From positions 186,001 through 250,000 of the forward strand of contig JAZBQD010000063.1 in NCBI GenBank assembly GCA_036583965.1: a stretch of 64,000 nucleotides of DNA. Reading direction: 5' to 3'. Positions within the stretch are counted from its first letter, which is position 1. Every line of letters begins with the position of its first letter. The translations under genes and the position numbers were made by a program. Under the pieces are notes generated by a model. It saw only the letters and a program-made list of their open reading frames with translations. It was not told where the DNA came from and did not search any database. Shown one piece after another: positions 44,979-55,706 of this stretch. The DNA comes from Prunella strophiata (taxonomy: Eukaryota; Chordata; Aves; Passeriformes; Prunellidae).

Positions 44979-45614
44979 TGAGACAAGGGGGTTAGAAATT
45001 AAAAGGCAATTGATTTAGAATAGCTGTTTTAGATGGTGTATGTTGCTTAACATTTGCTGTGCTTACAAAGCAGGATGCTAGGCAGGATACTTGCGAAGAC
45101 GACAAAGGAATGCAAGGATATCCTGAAAGGAATGAGCTGCTTACCCAAAAGAGGATAGAAGAATGACAGACTTGCAAGGCTGTTGAAGATAAGAGGGGCT
45201 CTTCAGACCCTAAACTGGCTTAAACCAGTCTTGTGGTTTGAACAGTGACCAAGAGACTAGAGGGCATGCGCAGGGAAGGAAAGGTGAAAAGTTAAACCCT
45301 GAGGAAGACCTTAGAAGACTCGTTTGCTTCCTCCCTATGACCACCAGACGACCACCAGAGAGCACTGTGCAAGCACAGAAGGACTGATAAGCTAATTATA
45401 ATACAAAGCGGGGCTAGGTGGGGCTAAGAAATGAATATGCATGGATCTACTGCAAAAACTTGATGCATATGTAACATTTTAGAGAATAAATAGAGGGTTA
45501 GGTTTTTCGGGAGGCACTCGTGTCTTTGGAGGAGCTATTCCCCACACGCCTCAGTGCCAAATAAATACATACCTACTTTACAACTTTAGAGTTGTGGAGT
45601 CTTTCCGCTTATCA
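44979..45614 (+). repeat. solo LTR in CR1, class I type, 4-bp TSD CTGT
   Basis: 636 bp from TGAGACAAGGGGG to TTCCGCTTATCA. CTGT is at 44975-44978 and 45615-45618. AATAAATAG is at about 45485 and AAATAAATAC at about 45559. Confidence 0.88.
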
Positions 45615-45799
45615 CTGTCCCAGTGCTCAGTCACCCTCACAGTAAAGAAGTGTTTCCTGATGTTCAGATGTAACCTCCTGTGTTTAACTGTGTGCCAATT
45701 GCCTCTAGTCCTGTCACTGGGATCCACAGAAAAGAGCCTGGCTCTGTCTTCTTTGCACCCTTCCTTCTCATATTTGTATACATTGATGAGGTCCCCCAG

Positions 45800-46115
45800 T
45801 GTGGATATTCTCAGTTCAGTCGAAGAAAGAACAGAGATAATTCCTCCCAGGCTGAGTCTGGGAATCTTAAAGGAAAATAATTCAAACAATTATTATCTCT
45901 CTTTCTGTAACCATTGTTTATAGATATCGTTTGCTAGAGTGTGCTATTGATAGCTCACCAATAGTGTGAGAGGTTTTCACTTTAAGACCAATCAGGTCTT
46001 AGGTCCACCACTGTTTCTATAAGAACTGTAGATTTCTAATAATAAAGTCTTTTTCATGCCTTCTGCATCATGGAGTCAATGCTAGTTATCACCCAGCTGG
46101 GGGCCTGCTACCACA
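45800..46115 (+). repeat. solo LTR in CR1, family B, 6-bp TSD CCCCAG
   Basis: 316 bp from TGTGGATATTCTCAG to GGCCTGCTACCACA. CCCCAG is at 45794-45799 and 46116-46121. Shares AATAATAAAG, CATCATGGAGTCAATGCTAG and CTGGGGGCCTGC with family B. Confidence 0.92.
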
Positions 46116-46209
46116 CCCCAGGCTTCCTCTTCTCCAGGCTGAATAGCCCCAGCTCTCTCGGCCTTTCTTCATATGTGAGATGCTCCAGTCTCTAAATACC
46201 CAGAGACCT

Positions 46210-46480
46210 TGTCTGGTAATGCCTGAGACCGGTAACTACAAGTAACAGCACAGCAGGAATTGATCCAACTTTCAGCTCAGTCTTCTTGGACCAGCAGCCA
46301 ACTACCTGATGGGAAGGAAAATTAAGACCTCACCTAGTGAATGGAACACTGGGGACAGGAAGCGAGCAAATGAGTGAGTGCCTGAGATAATCAAGTAGGG
46401 CAAAAGCTCTAATCTTGTTGGTTCTTAAATAAACCCTAGTATCTGGATCCACTTTGGGTTCTCATTTACTCTGTTTCACC
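46210..46480. repeat. LTR-like fragment shared with 28695
   Basis: GGGCAAAAGCTCTAATCT ... TTCTTAAATAAACCCTAGTATC matches 28695-28770. It separates the CR1 from the next gag piece; its ends are not defined. Confidence 0.45.
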
Positions 46481-46485
46481 TGTGG

Positions 46486-46636
46486 CACCCTGCCAGAGGA
46501 TGAGCCCATGGCAGTAAGTGCCATCCAGCCACAACCCTCATCCCAAGAGTAAGAACACAGATGGAGGGAAGTGGTATGCTTTTACTGCAGTGCACAAGGC
46601 CACTGTGTTGTCATTGTCAACAAACTTCCTATTGTG
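46486..46636 (+). pseudogene. Ty3/gypsy-like gag remnant, copy A part 4 (zinc knuckle)
   Basis: One frame near 46571 reads CFYCSAQGHCVVI, matching the knuckle CFYCGEKGHCVATC of copy B at about 50960, with the last cysteine changed. Confirms that copy A continues here beyond the CR1 and LTR insertions. Confidence 0.5.
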
Positions 46637-46975
46637 TGTCACAGCACAGCTGGTCTGTGGCTGGGCAATTAATTCGGCCATAAATAAGAAACCTAGTTCG
46701 GCTAGCCTGGTTCTATAAATAGGTCCCTGGGTGAACAATGATAGGATATATTCAAACCCAAACAGGGACTTCACCCAATCACATTCCATCCTAAGCTGCA
46801 GACATCTCACTGGTCAAGGAGCTGAGTGGTGTTAAAACCCAGACCAATTATCTGTCTAAGCCCGGGAAAGTCAAACCCCCTATATAAGGAGGGTTCGAAC
46901 AATAAAACACGCTGTTGTCGCAAGGATCTCTGAGAGTTCGTGTCATCTCTGTCTCCAACCAACAACCCCACATAA
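46637..46975 (+). repeat. class II-type LTR
   Basis: Starts TGTCACAGCACAGCTGGTCTGTGG, similar to the start of the provirus 2 LTR. CTATATAAGG TATA box at about 46881, AATAAAAC at about 46901, end near CCACATAACA. The TSD is not resolved. Confidence 0.6.
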
Positions 46976-46984
46976 CAACCATGA

Positions 46985-48220
46985 CCCTTGAAAAGGCTTT
47001 TCCTCCTCTTAGTTTAATTAGAATTGGTCAAAATGATAGAGGTAAAGACAATCCCTGTAAAAAAATGTTCCATGTTTTTCTTCTTTTCCCTCATACCCCA
47101 CTGTGGCATCCAGGTTGCCACAAAACAAAACCAAACGGGCAATCTTTGGGGAGGTTTCTTTTTATGTCCCCTCTCACTCTCTTTTATTCTTTTTTGGGGG
47201 AGAGGGGGGAGAAAAAGACAAAAGTTTCTCAAGTGATATTTTTTTCCTTTTTCTAATGTGGCACCCTTAAAAGTCTTCCTCAGTTTTGGAACCATCACTG
47301 AGTGACAAAAGAAGAATGGAAAATAAACTCAAATGTTGCAAATGGTCAGAGGTTGGGAAAGTCCTAGAGAAAGTGTCATATACACTTGTTCTGTTCTTAT
47401 CCCCTTCTTTCAACATCCACTTCTGGTCACTGTCAGTCAAAAGATATTAGGTGGGCCTTAGGTCTGACCCAGTATGTCTGTTATTATGTTTTCAATCAGT
47501 GGAATAAATAGAGAAATGGAAAAAGGGAGACTGGAAGAAGGGAAAAACATAAAAAGCAATTTTTGTAAGTAATTTTGTAATCACTTTTATTTATAAAATT
47601 AACTCCTCTTCTATTTTGAAACCTGTGGAACTCAAAAGCTTTGAGCTTTTCCAATGATTTAATTTTTTATTCTGACTTGTTCTATCATAATTCTACTCGA
47701 TTTATATGTTGCCAAAAATATGCTTAGCAGTTTGAAAATTTTCCTCTGTGGAAAAACAATTTATTTTGCATTTAAAAAGACAGAAAAAAAAGCTTTTCTG
47801 CTGAAAATCTGTTTGGTTGTTTCTTCTGTTTTGTTGTGCTTGGTGCTGTGCATGGAAAAAGTGAGCATGTGAATATCTTGTTGTTTGTTATTTTCACATT
47901 GTGGTTTGAAATATGGTGATTTCAGTTGAAATTCAGTGGGTAGGAGTCACCTGTTCTATTTACACAATAAAATGTGAGACATCTAGTCACCCCAAGCTCC
48001 TTTTCCAAATCAACAGCACCCTTAAGGAGTGATGCATGACACAAGAATACTATCTAAGGTAGATTAGATGGCTCACCATGTTGAGCAGCCCATATCTCTC
48101 CAAAATGGCTAGCTCAGTGTTAGGGCTGCAGGCAAATTACTATACCACTGAGGTTAATCTAACTCAACAGGGCATGGAAGACTACTGGCCATGACATGAG
48201 AAATTGCTGGAAGTGTGTAG
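46985..48220. other. unrecognised sequence
   Basis: No coding homology. T-rich stretches around 47150-47260. Confidence 0.45.
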
Positions 48221-48275
48221 TGGGTTGAGCGCTGGCCAAATGCCAGCGGACCCACTACATTCATTGATACATTGG
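48220..48275 (-). repeat. LTR end fragment with imperfect hairpin
   Basis: TGTAGTGGGTTGAGCGCTGG, CAAAT-type loop, then GCCAGCGGACCCACTACA. This is the family K terminal sequence and folds back on itself. Confidence 0.5.
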
Positions 48276-48559
48276 CTGAGAAATTGAACCAAACCCGCTA
48301 CATTGTGACAGATAACTGTCAAAACACTGAGTGCAATAACAGACTGCCATTGCCCTCACCAACCTTACCTGGAACTCCCACTCACATACCCTCTGCTCAC
48401 TGGTCCAGCAGCTCCATTTAGGTTGAGGCACAGACTACATGTTCTTGCCTGAGCTATGTTGCTGGTATACTTTCCTCCAGTCCTGTTCCTTGTCGTTCCT
48501 GACATGTTGATAGGACTTTTCAGATTGACATCAGACCTGACTTGCTGCCTCACCTGTGT

Positions 48560-48690
48560 CTGATGATTGTTGGACCTGCTTGCTATCACTATCTCTGCTC
48601 TGCTCACCCTGCTCAGACACCATGGTGTTGTGCCCTTTTTGGTTAGGTCACTGTCCCTGCCTGCACTGTGGTTGCCCTTGAGTCAGAATC
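48560..48690 (+). pseudogene. Ty3/gypsy-like remnant, copy B part 1
   Basis: Matches 53195-53285 and 40735-40830 (TGCTATCAC.A, GGTTAGGTCACTG/GTGAGGTCATTG, TGTGGTTGCCCT). 5' region of the gag remnant. Confidence 0.45.
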
Positions 48691-49285
48691 CAATATACAC
48701 CAGGTTCTTTTAGTTATTTCACATGAAGAGGGTTTAATATTTAATATCAGATTTACTTATTTGTAGGTATTTGACATGACATGGGATTTTTTTATTTGGC
48801 AGAGTGATACAGCAACATAGTGAAATCACAGCACAAACTATAGCAATTGCAACATATAGTTGGATCACAATACGAACATGATTCCTGTTACCAATATCTA
48901 TGTGCTCACCATCATGACACTAAGCATCCCCAATTGCCAGGAAGGAATATGTGGGCTGAAGCCAGCTCAAGCCTGTTGATCTCTTCAAAGTTCACCTTGC
49001 TGGTTGTCCAGTTTTTATGATCCATATTGGTCTGAGACACATATACACTTCCCCCATGGTCTGTCTGGCTTAGGAAGATAATACTTTCTACTGATTATTT
49101 TTAGGGAAGGCCATTTACATAACCGGTTGACCCACTCAACTAATACAGCTGTTTATCTAAAACAGCTTTGTGTTGAGAGAAGTTCAGCTTCCTTTACAAT
49201 AGGTGTGGTCACTTCTTATATTCTTTTCTGAGCTTCCTGAGCACATCAGCCTTGCTTATCTTCTCTGAGCCTTCTTCCATTGAAA
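48691..49285. other. insert of unknown type between gag pieces
   Basis: About 600 bp that separates two collinear parts of copy B, so it is probably a later insertion, perhaps an LTR (CAGCTTCCTTTACAATAGG ... near its right end). No clear TG/CA ends or TSD. Confidence 0.35.
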
Positions 49286-49289
49286 GGGT

Positions 49290-49884
49290 TCATCAATTGG
49301 TCACACCTTGGTTCTAGGCTAACCTTCCCTTGTGCAGCAGTTCTCCTCTTGCTGCTCCTTGACAGTTAGCTCAGGCCTTGTTAGCTTGAGCCCTGAGCTG
49401 AGTGCCATGGAGTCTGGCTCTCAGGCTGCATGGGGGCTTGGCCCCATGGCACCCCCACAGCTCTAGGTTGACTTCCAAATCCTGCAAGAAACTGTAATCA
49501 GCATGCAGAGGCAGGTTACAGCCTGTCTCTGCCCCTCACCTCCCCAAACCTTTCAGTGGGCATCAGGTGAGGGTATGGGGATTTATTAGTGAGATACTGC
49601 TTATCCAACAGTAATTAGCCACACAGCATTAATAATATCCCAGCACTCAGGGATCACCCTACACTGCATCACCCCCTATATGGAGTGCAATGACAGTGCT
49701 CCAGGACCCCAATAATTTCTTCATTGCTCTGGAACAGTTTTGGGGGAGACTGAAGTCATGCAGCTGAGGCTGCCTTGCTGGAGCTCTGGCAAGGGAGTCA
49801 GTCAGACATTACCTACACAATTCAATTCAATTATTCTTATAGTTGGCGTGGAAAATGGGTGAGAGGAACCAAGCCCTTATGGCC
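49290..49884 (+). pseudogene. Ty3/gypsy-like gag remnant, copy B part 2
   Basis: Aligns with copy A (40850-41020, 41400-41633, 44518-44690) without its insertions. More decayed at the capsid segment (ATCACCCCCTATATGGAGTG). This uninterrupted copy shows what copy A looked like before the LTR and provirus arrived. Confidence 0.55.
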
Positions 49885-50735
49885 TGTAAGGAAACCAATC
49901 TGATTTTTATTTATGCCTCAACATATGTTATATTCTTATAAAGGCTGTATATGTGCTTGCATCCATGTCTCTGGGGAGGCTTCTCCTGGCAGCCAATCAG
50001 GGCAAAGAAAGCCTCCACGATCAGACTGTGAGTGACACCCCCCTCCCCCCCCTTGCTTCACCGTTCCCACAAACCAGCTTGTCATTGCGACGACCTCATG
50101 CTCCACTGCCTCCCCGACGGAGCGGGTGCCACTGCAGCCAGCCACCCCCGTCGTGCTTCCCAGGCACAGTCTGCAGCATGAGCCTGCTTGCATCCAGCCA
50201 TGACCGCTGCTGCTGCTGTGTTTCCTGCACTAGCTGCCTGCACCAACCTGCTGTAGCACTAGCCTGTAGCGACCAGCCTGCCACTGCCGCCTGCACTCAG
50301 TCTTGCCCGCAGCCACCACGCCCTGACCCTAGGAACCTGCAGCTGCTCCAGGATTGCGCCCGTGACCACGACAGCCTGTTCCCCACTGATGTAAGGAACA
50401 CACAGTCTGCTACTGTTTGGAAATTGCACCCAGCCCACCACGGGAGCTACGCAGACACACCGCAGTTTGCAGCACCCACACTCTGCCTGCTAAGCTGATG
50501 CCAACAAAGAGCTAGGGTTCTTGCGGTAACGCTGCCCCTGTCTTCTGGTTCTTTCTCCCACTCTCTTTTCCCCTCTCTGCTCCTTTTCCTATCCCCCTTT
50601 AGTAGGAACACTTACTCTTTTTTATCAATAAATGGTTCTCAGATATAATATTGCCGGGTTTACACTTTATTTTTGTCCGAGAAATCTATCAAGAAGAATC
50701 CTTTCTAACTCCCCTTTTTATAGCTGAACGGGACA
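49885..50735 (+). repeat. LTR inserted in copy B
   Basis: 851 bp from TGTAAGGAAACCAATC to GCTGAACGGGACA, with ATCAATAAATGG near 50626 and a GC-rich middle (50040-50500) with CTGCCTGCAC-type repeats. GCC flanks both sides; a longer TSD is not visible. Confidence 0.6.
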
Positions 50736-51725
50736 GCCTGTTATAGATCAGGACTTACTGAGGCTCTCAAAGATGAGGTAGCCAGGGCTGAGCCACCCCA
50801 GAGCCTGGGGCAGCTGTCAGACCTGGCTATCACTCTGGAGAAGTGCCTGAGCACACCAGAGAGAGTGCACCTCCACATTTTGCTCCACCTCCCATATCCC
50901 CAGAGGAGAAGTCCATAGAGATAGGCAAAACCCAACCTTACCTCAAGACTGAGAATGCAGGTGGAAGGAAAGGATATGTTTCTATTGTGGTGAGAAAGGC
51001 CATTGTGTTGCCACTTGCCCCAACAAATCCTCTACCTTAACCACTGTGAAGGGAGTGTGGTCAGGGGCATCTGCACAAGGTGAGGGGTATTGTAAGTCCA
51101 GGATCATCACCCTCCCAGGTGGGCACACCATCTAAACTACTGCTCTGGTAGACTCAGGACCTCCCATTGGTTTATGGCCTCTGAATCTGAAAAGAGAGCC
51201 CAGCCCTGACCCATCCCATGCACAGTAATTGTTATAAGCTGGGAGGAGAACATGAGATTGGGGGAGGGGGGGAGGGGCATCAATCATGAGACTTTTCCTC
51301 TTTGGGTAGCCAAGGCACCTGGACACTGAGTTTTTGCCTTTCCTCATCCTGCACACACCCCTCTTTCTACTCATCTTCAGGCTGCCCTGGTTGTGGAAGC
51401 AGAACCTATTGTTAACTGACAATTGGTCTTCTTGGGCTTTCCTGTGGAAAGGGGATATTCAGAGCCTGAAGACAAGATCTGGCCCTAGGATTGTCTTGGG
51501 GCTGTCTCTCCTGCCACAGCACCCTCTGTGACTTGACCCAGAGACTCCCATGTTCCTGGCTCTATGCCATGTGAGCAGTTGTCCAACTTGAACATTCCTC
51601 TGCCTCGGTCACTGTATCCCTCGTTCCCAACAATGTTCCTAGATGAGTATAGTGACTTTGCAGGTGTTTTAGAGAAGAAGGGGGTGGAAACACTGCTGCC
51701 CTATTGCCTATATGTTTATATGATT
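50736..51725 (+). pseudogene. Ty3/gypsy-like gag-pro-pol remnant, copy B part 3
   Basis: From about 50940 one frame reads ERICFYCGEKGHCVATCPN, a perfect C-X2-C-X4-H-X4-C zinc knuckle followed by PNK. About 170 bp later ALVDSGPP gives the D-S-G of a retropepsin. Near 51640 the frame EYSDFAGVLEKKGVETLLPY matches the start of Ty3/gypsy RT regions (acidic-aromatic helix, then LPPHRPYDC-type). The order knuckle, protease, RT start is the Ty3/gypsy order and the spacing is compact. Many stops. It may derive from the sushi-type (Mart/PEG10-like) branch or another Ty3/gypsy lineage; I cannot tell. Confidence 0.55.
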
Positions 51726-53149
51726 TTTTAATATGGAAGGAGAGGGGCATTAAGGAGGGGAATCCACACAGCAATCTCTTGGCAAAGTGGCTTGGATACC
51801 AACAGCTGTTAAGAAAGAAATGGGAGTACAAATAGTGTGCATGAATATAATACACAAACCTGTTTGATAGAGTGTTTGTCCAAAAGCAGATGAGGCTGAA
51901 GAGGAAGTCTGCTTAAGATGACCATGAACCAAATTAAGGAGTTGTCTTTTCAAACCAAGGCAGGGGTATCCAGTAAATTAGCAAGAGTTTTGGAAAAAAA
52001 GGCATCACCTCAAAAAGAAGTACTAAAGAAGCATGAAAATTTGTAACAGTGGGCAGAAAGAAGTGGGAACAAAGCTGGAATCAAACCTGGTTTGACACTG
52101 CCAAAAGTCACCCTTCAGACACCATGACCTTTGCCTAGGCCTGACAGACCATCTTCCCTGTGGGATGCTATGAATAGCCTGCATTCTAGCTAGCACACTG
52201 ATGGTACAGAGTGCATGCAGCAGGTAGGGACCCACACCTTCAGGGTGTATATGTGACCTCCTGGGGTGCTCTCTCACCAGGAATATAGGGAGCAGCATGG
52301 TTTCACATAAAGCTGGATCACCCATATCTGCCACAGGAAGCGTGTGCAAGTAGAGGTACCCACACTCCCAAGAGAGGATATGCATATACCTGTGTGAATG
52401 TAGGGGGAGGGGATTAGAACTTCTTGGGGTTAGAGAAGGGTGCTTAAAATTTTGTAATTGTTTATTAATATTTTGTAAGTGTGTAGTATTGTGCTTTATT
52501 TGTTGAATTCCTGATGTTGATCCTGAATGTATAGCTCACTGACTGATGGCTAATTAAGTCATTAATAAATCAATAAACCATTTGCATCCTGATTTGACTT
52601 CAGCTACGTGTGTTCACCAGCCTTTTTCCTGCAACAGAAGTACGAGGGCAGTGAAAACAAGGGCGAAGACATGGGAAAAGGAGCAATTTATGCAAATCAC
52701 AGGGTCAGGGCTGTCTAGAGGCACATACCAGACAGCCCTGTGCTGGATCACTGCAGCCTAAATCAAGATGTTAAACAAGTCCCATTGTTCTGATCATGCC
52801 ATGCAAATCAAACCACCTTCTGTGGTCAGGGGAATGGCAGTAAAAGAGGGCTGCTTTCCCTAACTAGCAGGAGAACACTGACAGGATGGGTCAAGCATCC
52901 TGATATTGCCATATCAGTGCTTGTAGTTACTATGGCATTTTGCTAATCAGTACCTAACATCTGGCATAGTTGGTAGGATCCTGATCTGAAGTCTGCAGAG
53001 TAGGGAAATTGATGGAGAGGTATGTGCAGGAAGGGAGGGCAGCATGGACAAATCCTAAGCTATGATCCTCCAGGATGAAATGGAGAAACTGGATGGCCCA
53101 TCCAACATATTCACTAACTACTCTAAGAATGAGAAATTACCTAAGGCCC
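51726..53149. other. mostly unrecognised; possible LTR end near 52600
   Basis: May contain decayed pol of copy B up to about 52390. 52400-52635 has AT-rich sequence with AATAAATCAATAAACC and could be an LTR R region. No TSD. Confidence 0.35.
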
Positions 53150-53345
53150 CCCAGTCCCACAGCCTGCAGTTCTGACTCCTTGGATTCCTGATAAGACCTG
53201 TTGCTGTCACCACACTGCCTCTAGTGATGTGGGACTGTGCCCTGCTGGTGAGGTCATTGCTTGGTCTGTGTTGTGGCTGCCCTCAGCTTCTGGCTTGCCT
53301 TCCTTGAGGGAGCAGTCCTGCTCTTGCTGCTCCCTGAGAAGTGTT
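53150..53345 (+). pseudogene. Ty3/gypsy-like remnant, copy C
   Basis: Aligns with 40735-40880 (GGGACTGTGCCCTGCTGGTGAGG, TGCTCTTGCTGCTCCC). A short 5' gag piece only. Confidence 0.45.
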
Positions 53346-53559
53346 TCAGTACCTAAGGCAGTTTCTTAAAGGTTAAAAAGTGATCCCACTTGATGAATAG
53401 GTAGTCTAAATGATTGTTTTGAAGTAGGCAGGGCTTTAGCAATGATAAAGAATGCCCATTCATGTCATCATGCCACTACACAATAGCTTACGTACATGAC
53501 CAGTTCTGCTCCATCTCATTTGTTAACTGAGAGAGGCTATGAAATTCTCAGGGAATGGT

Positions 53560-53905
53560 AAGAGTGACTCCTTTGTGAGGGAGGGCAAGCTGGGAGACAA
53601 GGGTGACAGCAAGGCAGGCCAGGGCAGTGACCTCGTTTACAAGGTGTGCAGCCCCACTCTCAGGGCGCAGTGGGGTCTGGCTGCTCCCTAAGGCAAGAGG
53701 AGCCAGGAGCTGAGCATAATAACAAGGCCAGCAGAAGCAGTGCCTTGCCAGCAAGGGCCCAGTCCCACCATACCTGACTGAGGTAAGCAGGGCAGGCCTG
53801 GGGACAGTAGACAGATTCAACCAAGAGTCACAATTGCCAGGCAAGTCTGTGGTGATGAGGCAGGCCAGAGGCCAGGTCTCTGACTGTCCCCAGATCAGGG
53901 TTTGC
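53560..53905. repeat. interspersed repeat R1, copy 3
   Basis: AGGAGCCAGGAGCTGAGCATAATAACA, GGGCCCAGTCCCACCATACC and GTGATGAGGCAGGCCAGAGG match copy 2 in order. Confidence 0.6.
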
Positions 53906-53932
53906 ATCAATGGAGCCTATGGTCTGGTACAG

Positions 53933-54604
53933 TGTCCTGGTTTAGGGCAAATTTTGGGAGGAAACCTCTGAACGGGTCTCCTCTAGAAAGCAAATTTTAG
54001 CAGCTCCTCCCCCAACCAGTTCGGGACAAAAATCTCCTTAAAGAAAAGTGGAAGAAACTGTTTATTTAACAAGCAAAGTATTCACAAGCATGAAAAAAAT
54101 GAATAATATCAAACAATGAAACCTCTCATTGCTCTGAAGAGATGGCAAATTCAAGAGAGAGTCCTTCTGTGGCTGTGGCTCAGTCTCTCAGTCTCTCCAA
54201 GGCTTGGGCCCAGTGTGCCAGGCCCAGCATGCAGCTTGGGGGGGGCCTGGGCGATTGTCCTGATGTCCTGGACTGGAGAGAAGCTGAACAGTCCCAGAAG
54301 AAGAAGGCACAGTCCAGGGAAAACCAGCGAAAAAAGCAAAGAAAAACTCCCTGTCTCTCTGCAAAAGCTGAGAACTCAGAGCACTGAGCTTTCTCTCTCT
54401 CACTGTCCGTGCTAGGCAGCACAGTCCCTGTGAGAGAGGAATTCCGGGGGAGTAAAGTGAAGCTTTTGCAGACAAACTGTGCGCTGCCTCTCCCCCCTCT
54501 TTGCCCTCTTTGTCTCTCTGGGCCTAGCTTAAAGCTACAGGACCCATTTCTGAGCAGAAAAACAGACAGTGGGGATCCTGGACCATACAGTCATGGCTGT
54601 GGTG
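53933..54604 (-). repeat. LTR, family A, minus
   Basis: TGTCCTGGTTTAGGGC at the left; the right part TGGACCATACAGTCA is the reverse of the 15129 LTR start region. Contains GTTTATTTAACA, a minus-strand AATAAA, at about 54060. The right end is decayed and no TSD is evident. Confidence 0.78.
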
Positions 54605-54619
54605 CACTTGTAGCTCAGG

Positions 54620-54926
54620 TGAGGGCCAGCTGCTAGACCCTCAGCTTAAAAGCAGCTTTCAAGGGAAGTAGAGGTGGGTCTGGCTGAGGCGTCCCAGCAG
54701 AGCTACCTCACAGTAACCTCCCCAATATCACTAGAGAGAAGGGAGAGGGAAGGCTGCCCACAGTTGTGCTATACCTAAGTTGGCCCTGAGCCCAAGCAGC
54801 CAAACCTCCAGCAGGAAGGGCTGCTCTCAGGGCCCTTAAACCCTCAGTACCTACCTGGATGAAGAGAGTAGAGCAGGTCCTGTGACAGTAACCAGGTTCA
54901 GACAACAGTCCAGATGGCCAAATGAG
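54620..54926. repeat. sequence related to repeat R1
   Basis: Loosely similar to R1 (GGGCCCTTAAACC..CAGTACCTACCTG, GGTCCTGTGACAGTAACCAGGTTCAGA). Weak. Confidence 0.35.
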
Positions 54927-55072
54927 TTCATAGTTATCATTGAATAGTTTGGATTGGAAGGGATCTTTAAATGTCATTTAGTCCAACCCCCTGCAGTGAG
55001 CAGGGACATCTTAACCAGGTCAAGTTGCTCAGAGCCCCATCCAACCTGACTTTGAATGTTTCCAGAGATGAG
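54927..55072 (-). mobile_element. CR1 LINE 3' tail, minus
   Basis: GTTTGGATTGGAAGGGATCT, TTTAGTCCAACCCCCTGCAG and CCAACCTGACTTTGAATGTT are the reverse of the CR1 3' untranslated end. Ends near the class III LTR at 55115. Confidence 0.85.
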
Positions 55073-55114
55073 TGTGGTCAATGGGCAGAATTTTACATTG
55101 TTACTTTAAGATGG

Positions 55115-55623
55115 TGTCCTGGGTTGCAATGCAAGATGTATTCTATTACCATCTCCTTGAACTTTTAAAACTGGGAGGAGGCTGTGTTCTCCTTATCTCT
55201 TACCTCCTGCTGCGGGATTCTCATGTTAATGGCTCTGTTAATGGCCCATCAAGGCCTTATCACATAATTCATAGAAGTTACAATAGTCCATTGTAAGGTG
55301 CTCTGCCCAAGGGGGAGGGCCAGGCAGTTTCATGGGATAAAGTTTGGGTTTTGAAACAGAAGAGTCAGTCCTGCTCTTCGGCTCTGCCTAGGACACAGGA
55401 CTGCCGGCTGCCAGCCTCACTGCTTGGGTGGGACCATTTCATTTTGGGACTGCTATTAGCACTCCAGCTGGGAGGGAAAGATATCAGGTCACACTTTGAC
55501 TCTGTTTTGTTTTTTTGTCTCTACCTTTTTTTTTTTCCTTTGCATGTATTTTATTTTAGTTTTCTATTAAATTGTATTTCTGACTTAGAGTGTCTCCCTA
55601 GTTTTTACTTTCAAACCAGTACA
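55115..55623 (+). repeat. 5' LTR of class III provirus (family A-related)
   Basis: 509 bp from TGTCCTGGGTTGCAATGC to TTTCAAACCAGTACA. T-rich run near 55530 and TATTAAATTG near 55565 as the possible polyadenylation region. Followed 4 nt later by the primer site. Confidence 0.88.
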
Positions 55624-55627
55624 ATTT

Positions 55628-55645
55628 TGGCACCCAACGTGGGGC
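55628..55645 (+). promoter_or_regulatory. primer binding site, tRNA-Lys type
   Basis: TGGCACCCAACGTGGGGC differs by one base from TGGCGCCCAACGTGGGGC at 60757, the tRNA-Lys1,2-type site used by several retroviruses. Confidence 0.85.
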
Positions 55646-55706
55646 CCTGAAGGTACTGAAAAAAGTCAGAAATACAATTTTGTATTATAAGAACCAACTA
55701 AGCAGC

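Larger units (their letters stand above)
44831..46205 (-). mobile_element. CR1 LINE 3' end, split by two solo LTRs
   Basis: The 3' end of a CR1 in minus orientation. Pieces: 44831-44978 (GGAATCACAGAATGGTC, the CR1 tail, and ACCTCCCTGCTCAAGCAGGG), 45615-45799 (CAGTGCTCAGTCACCCTCAC, TTGATGAGGTCCCCC) and 46116-46205 (CTTCTCCAGGCTGAATAG, GAGATGCTCCAGTC). The pieces join seamlessly when the two LTRs are set aside. Confidence 0.9.
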
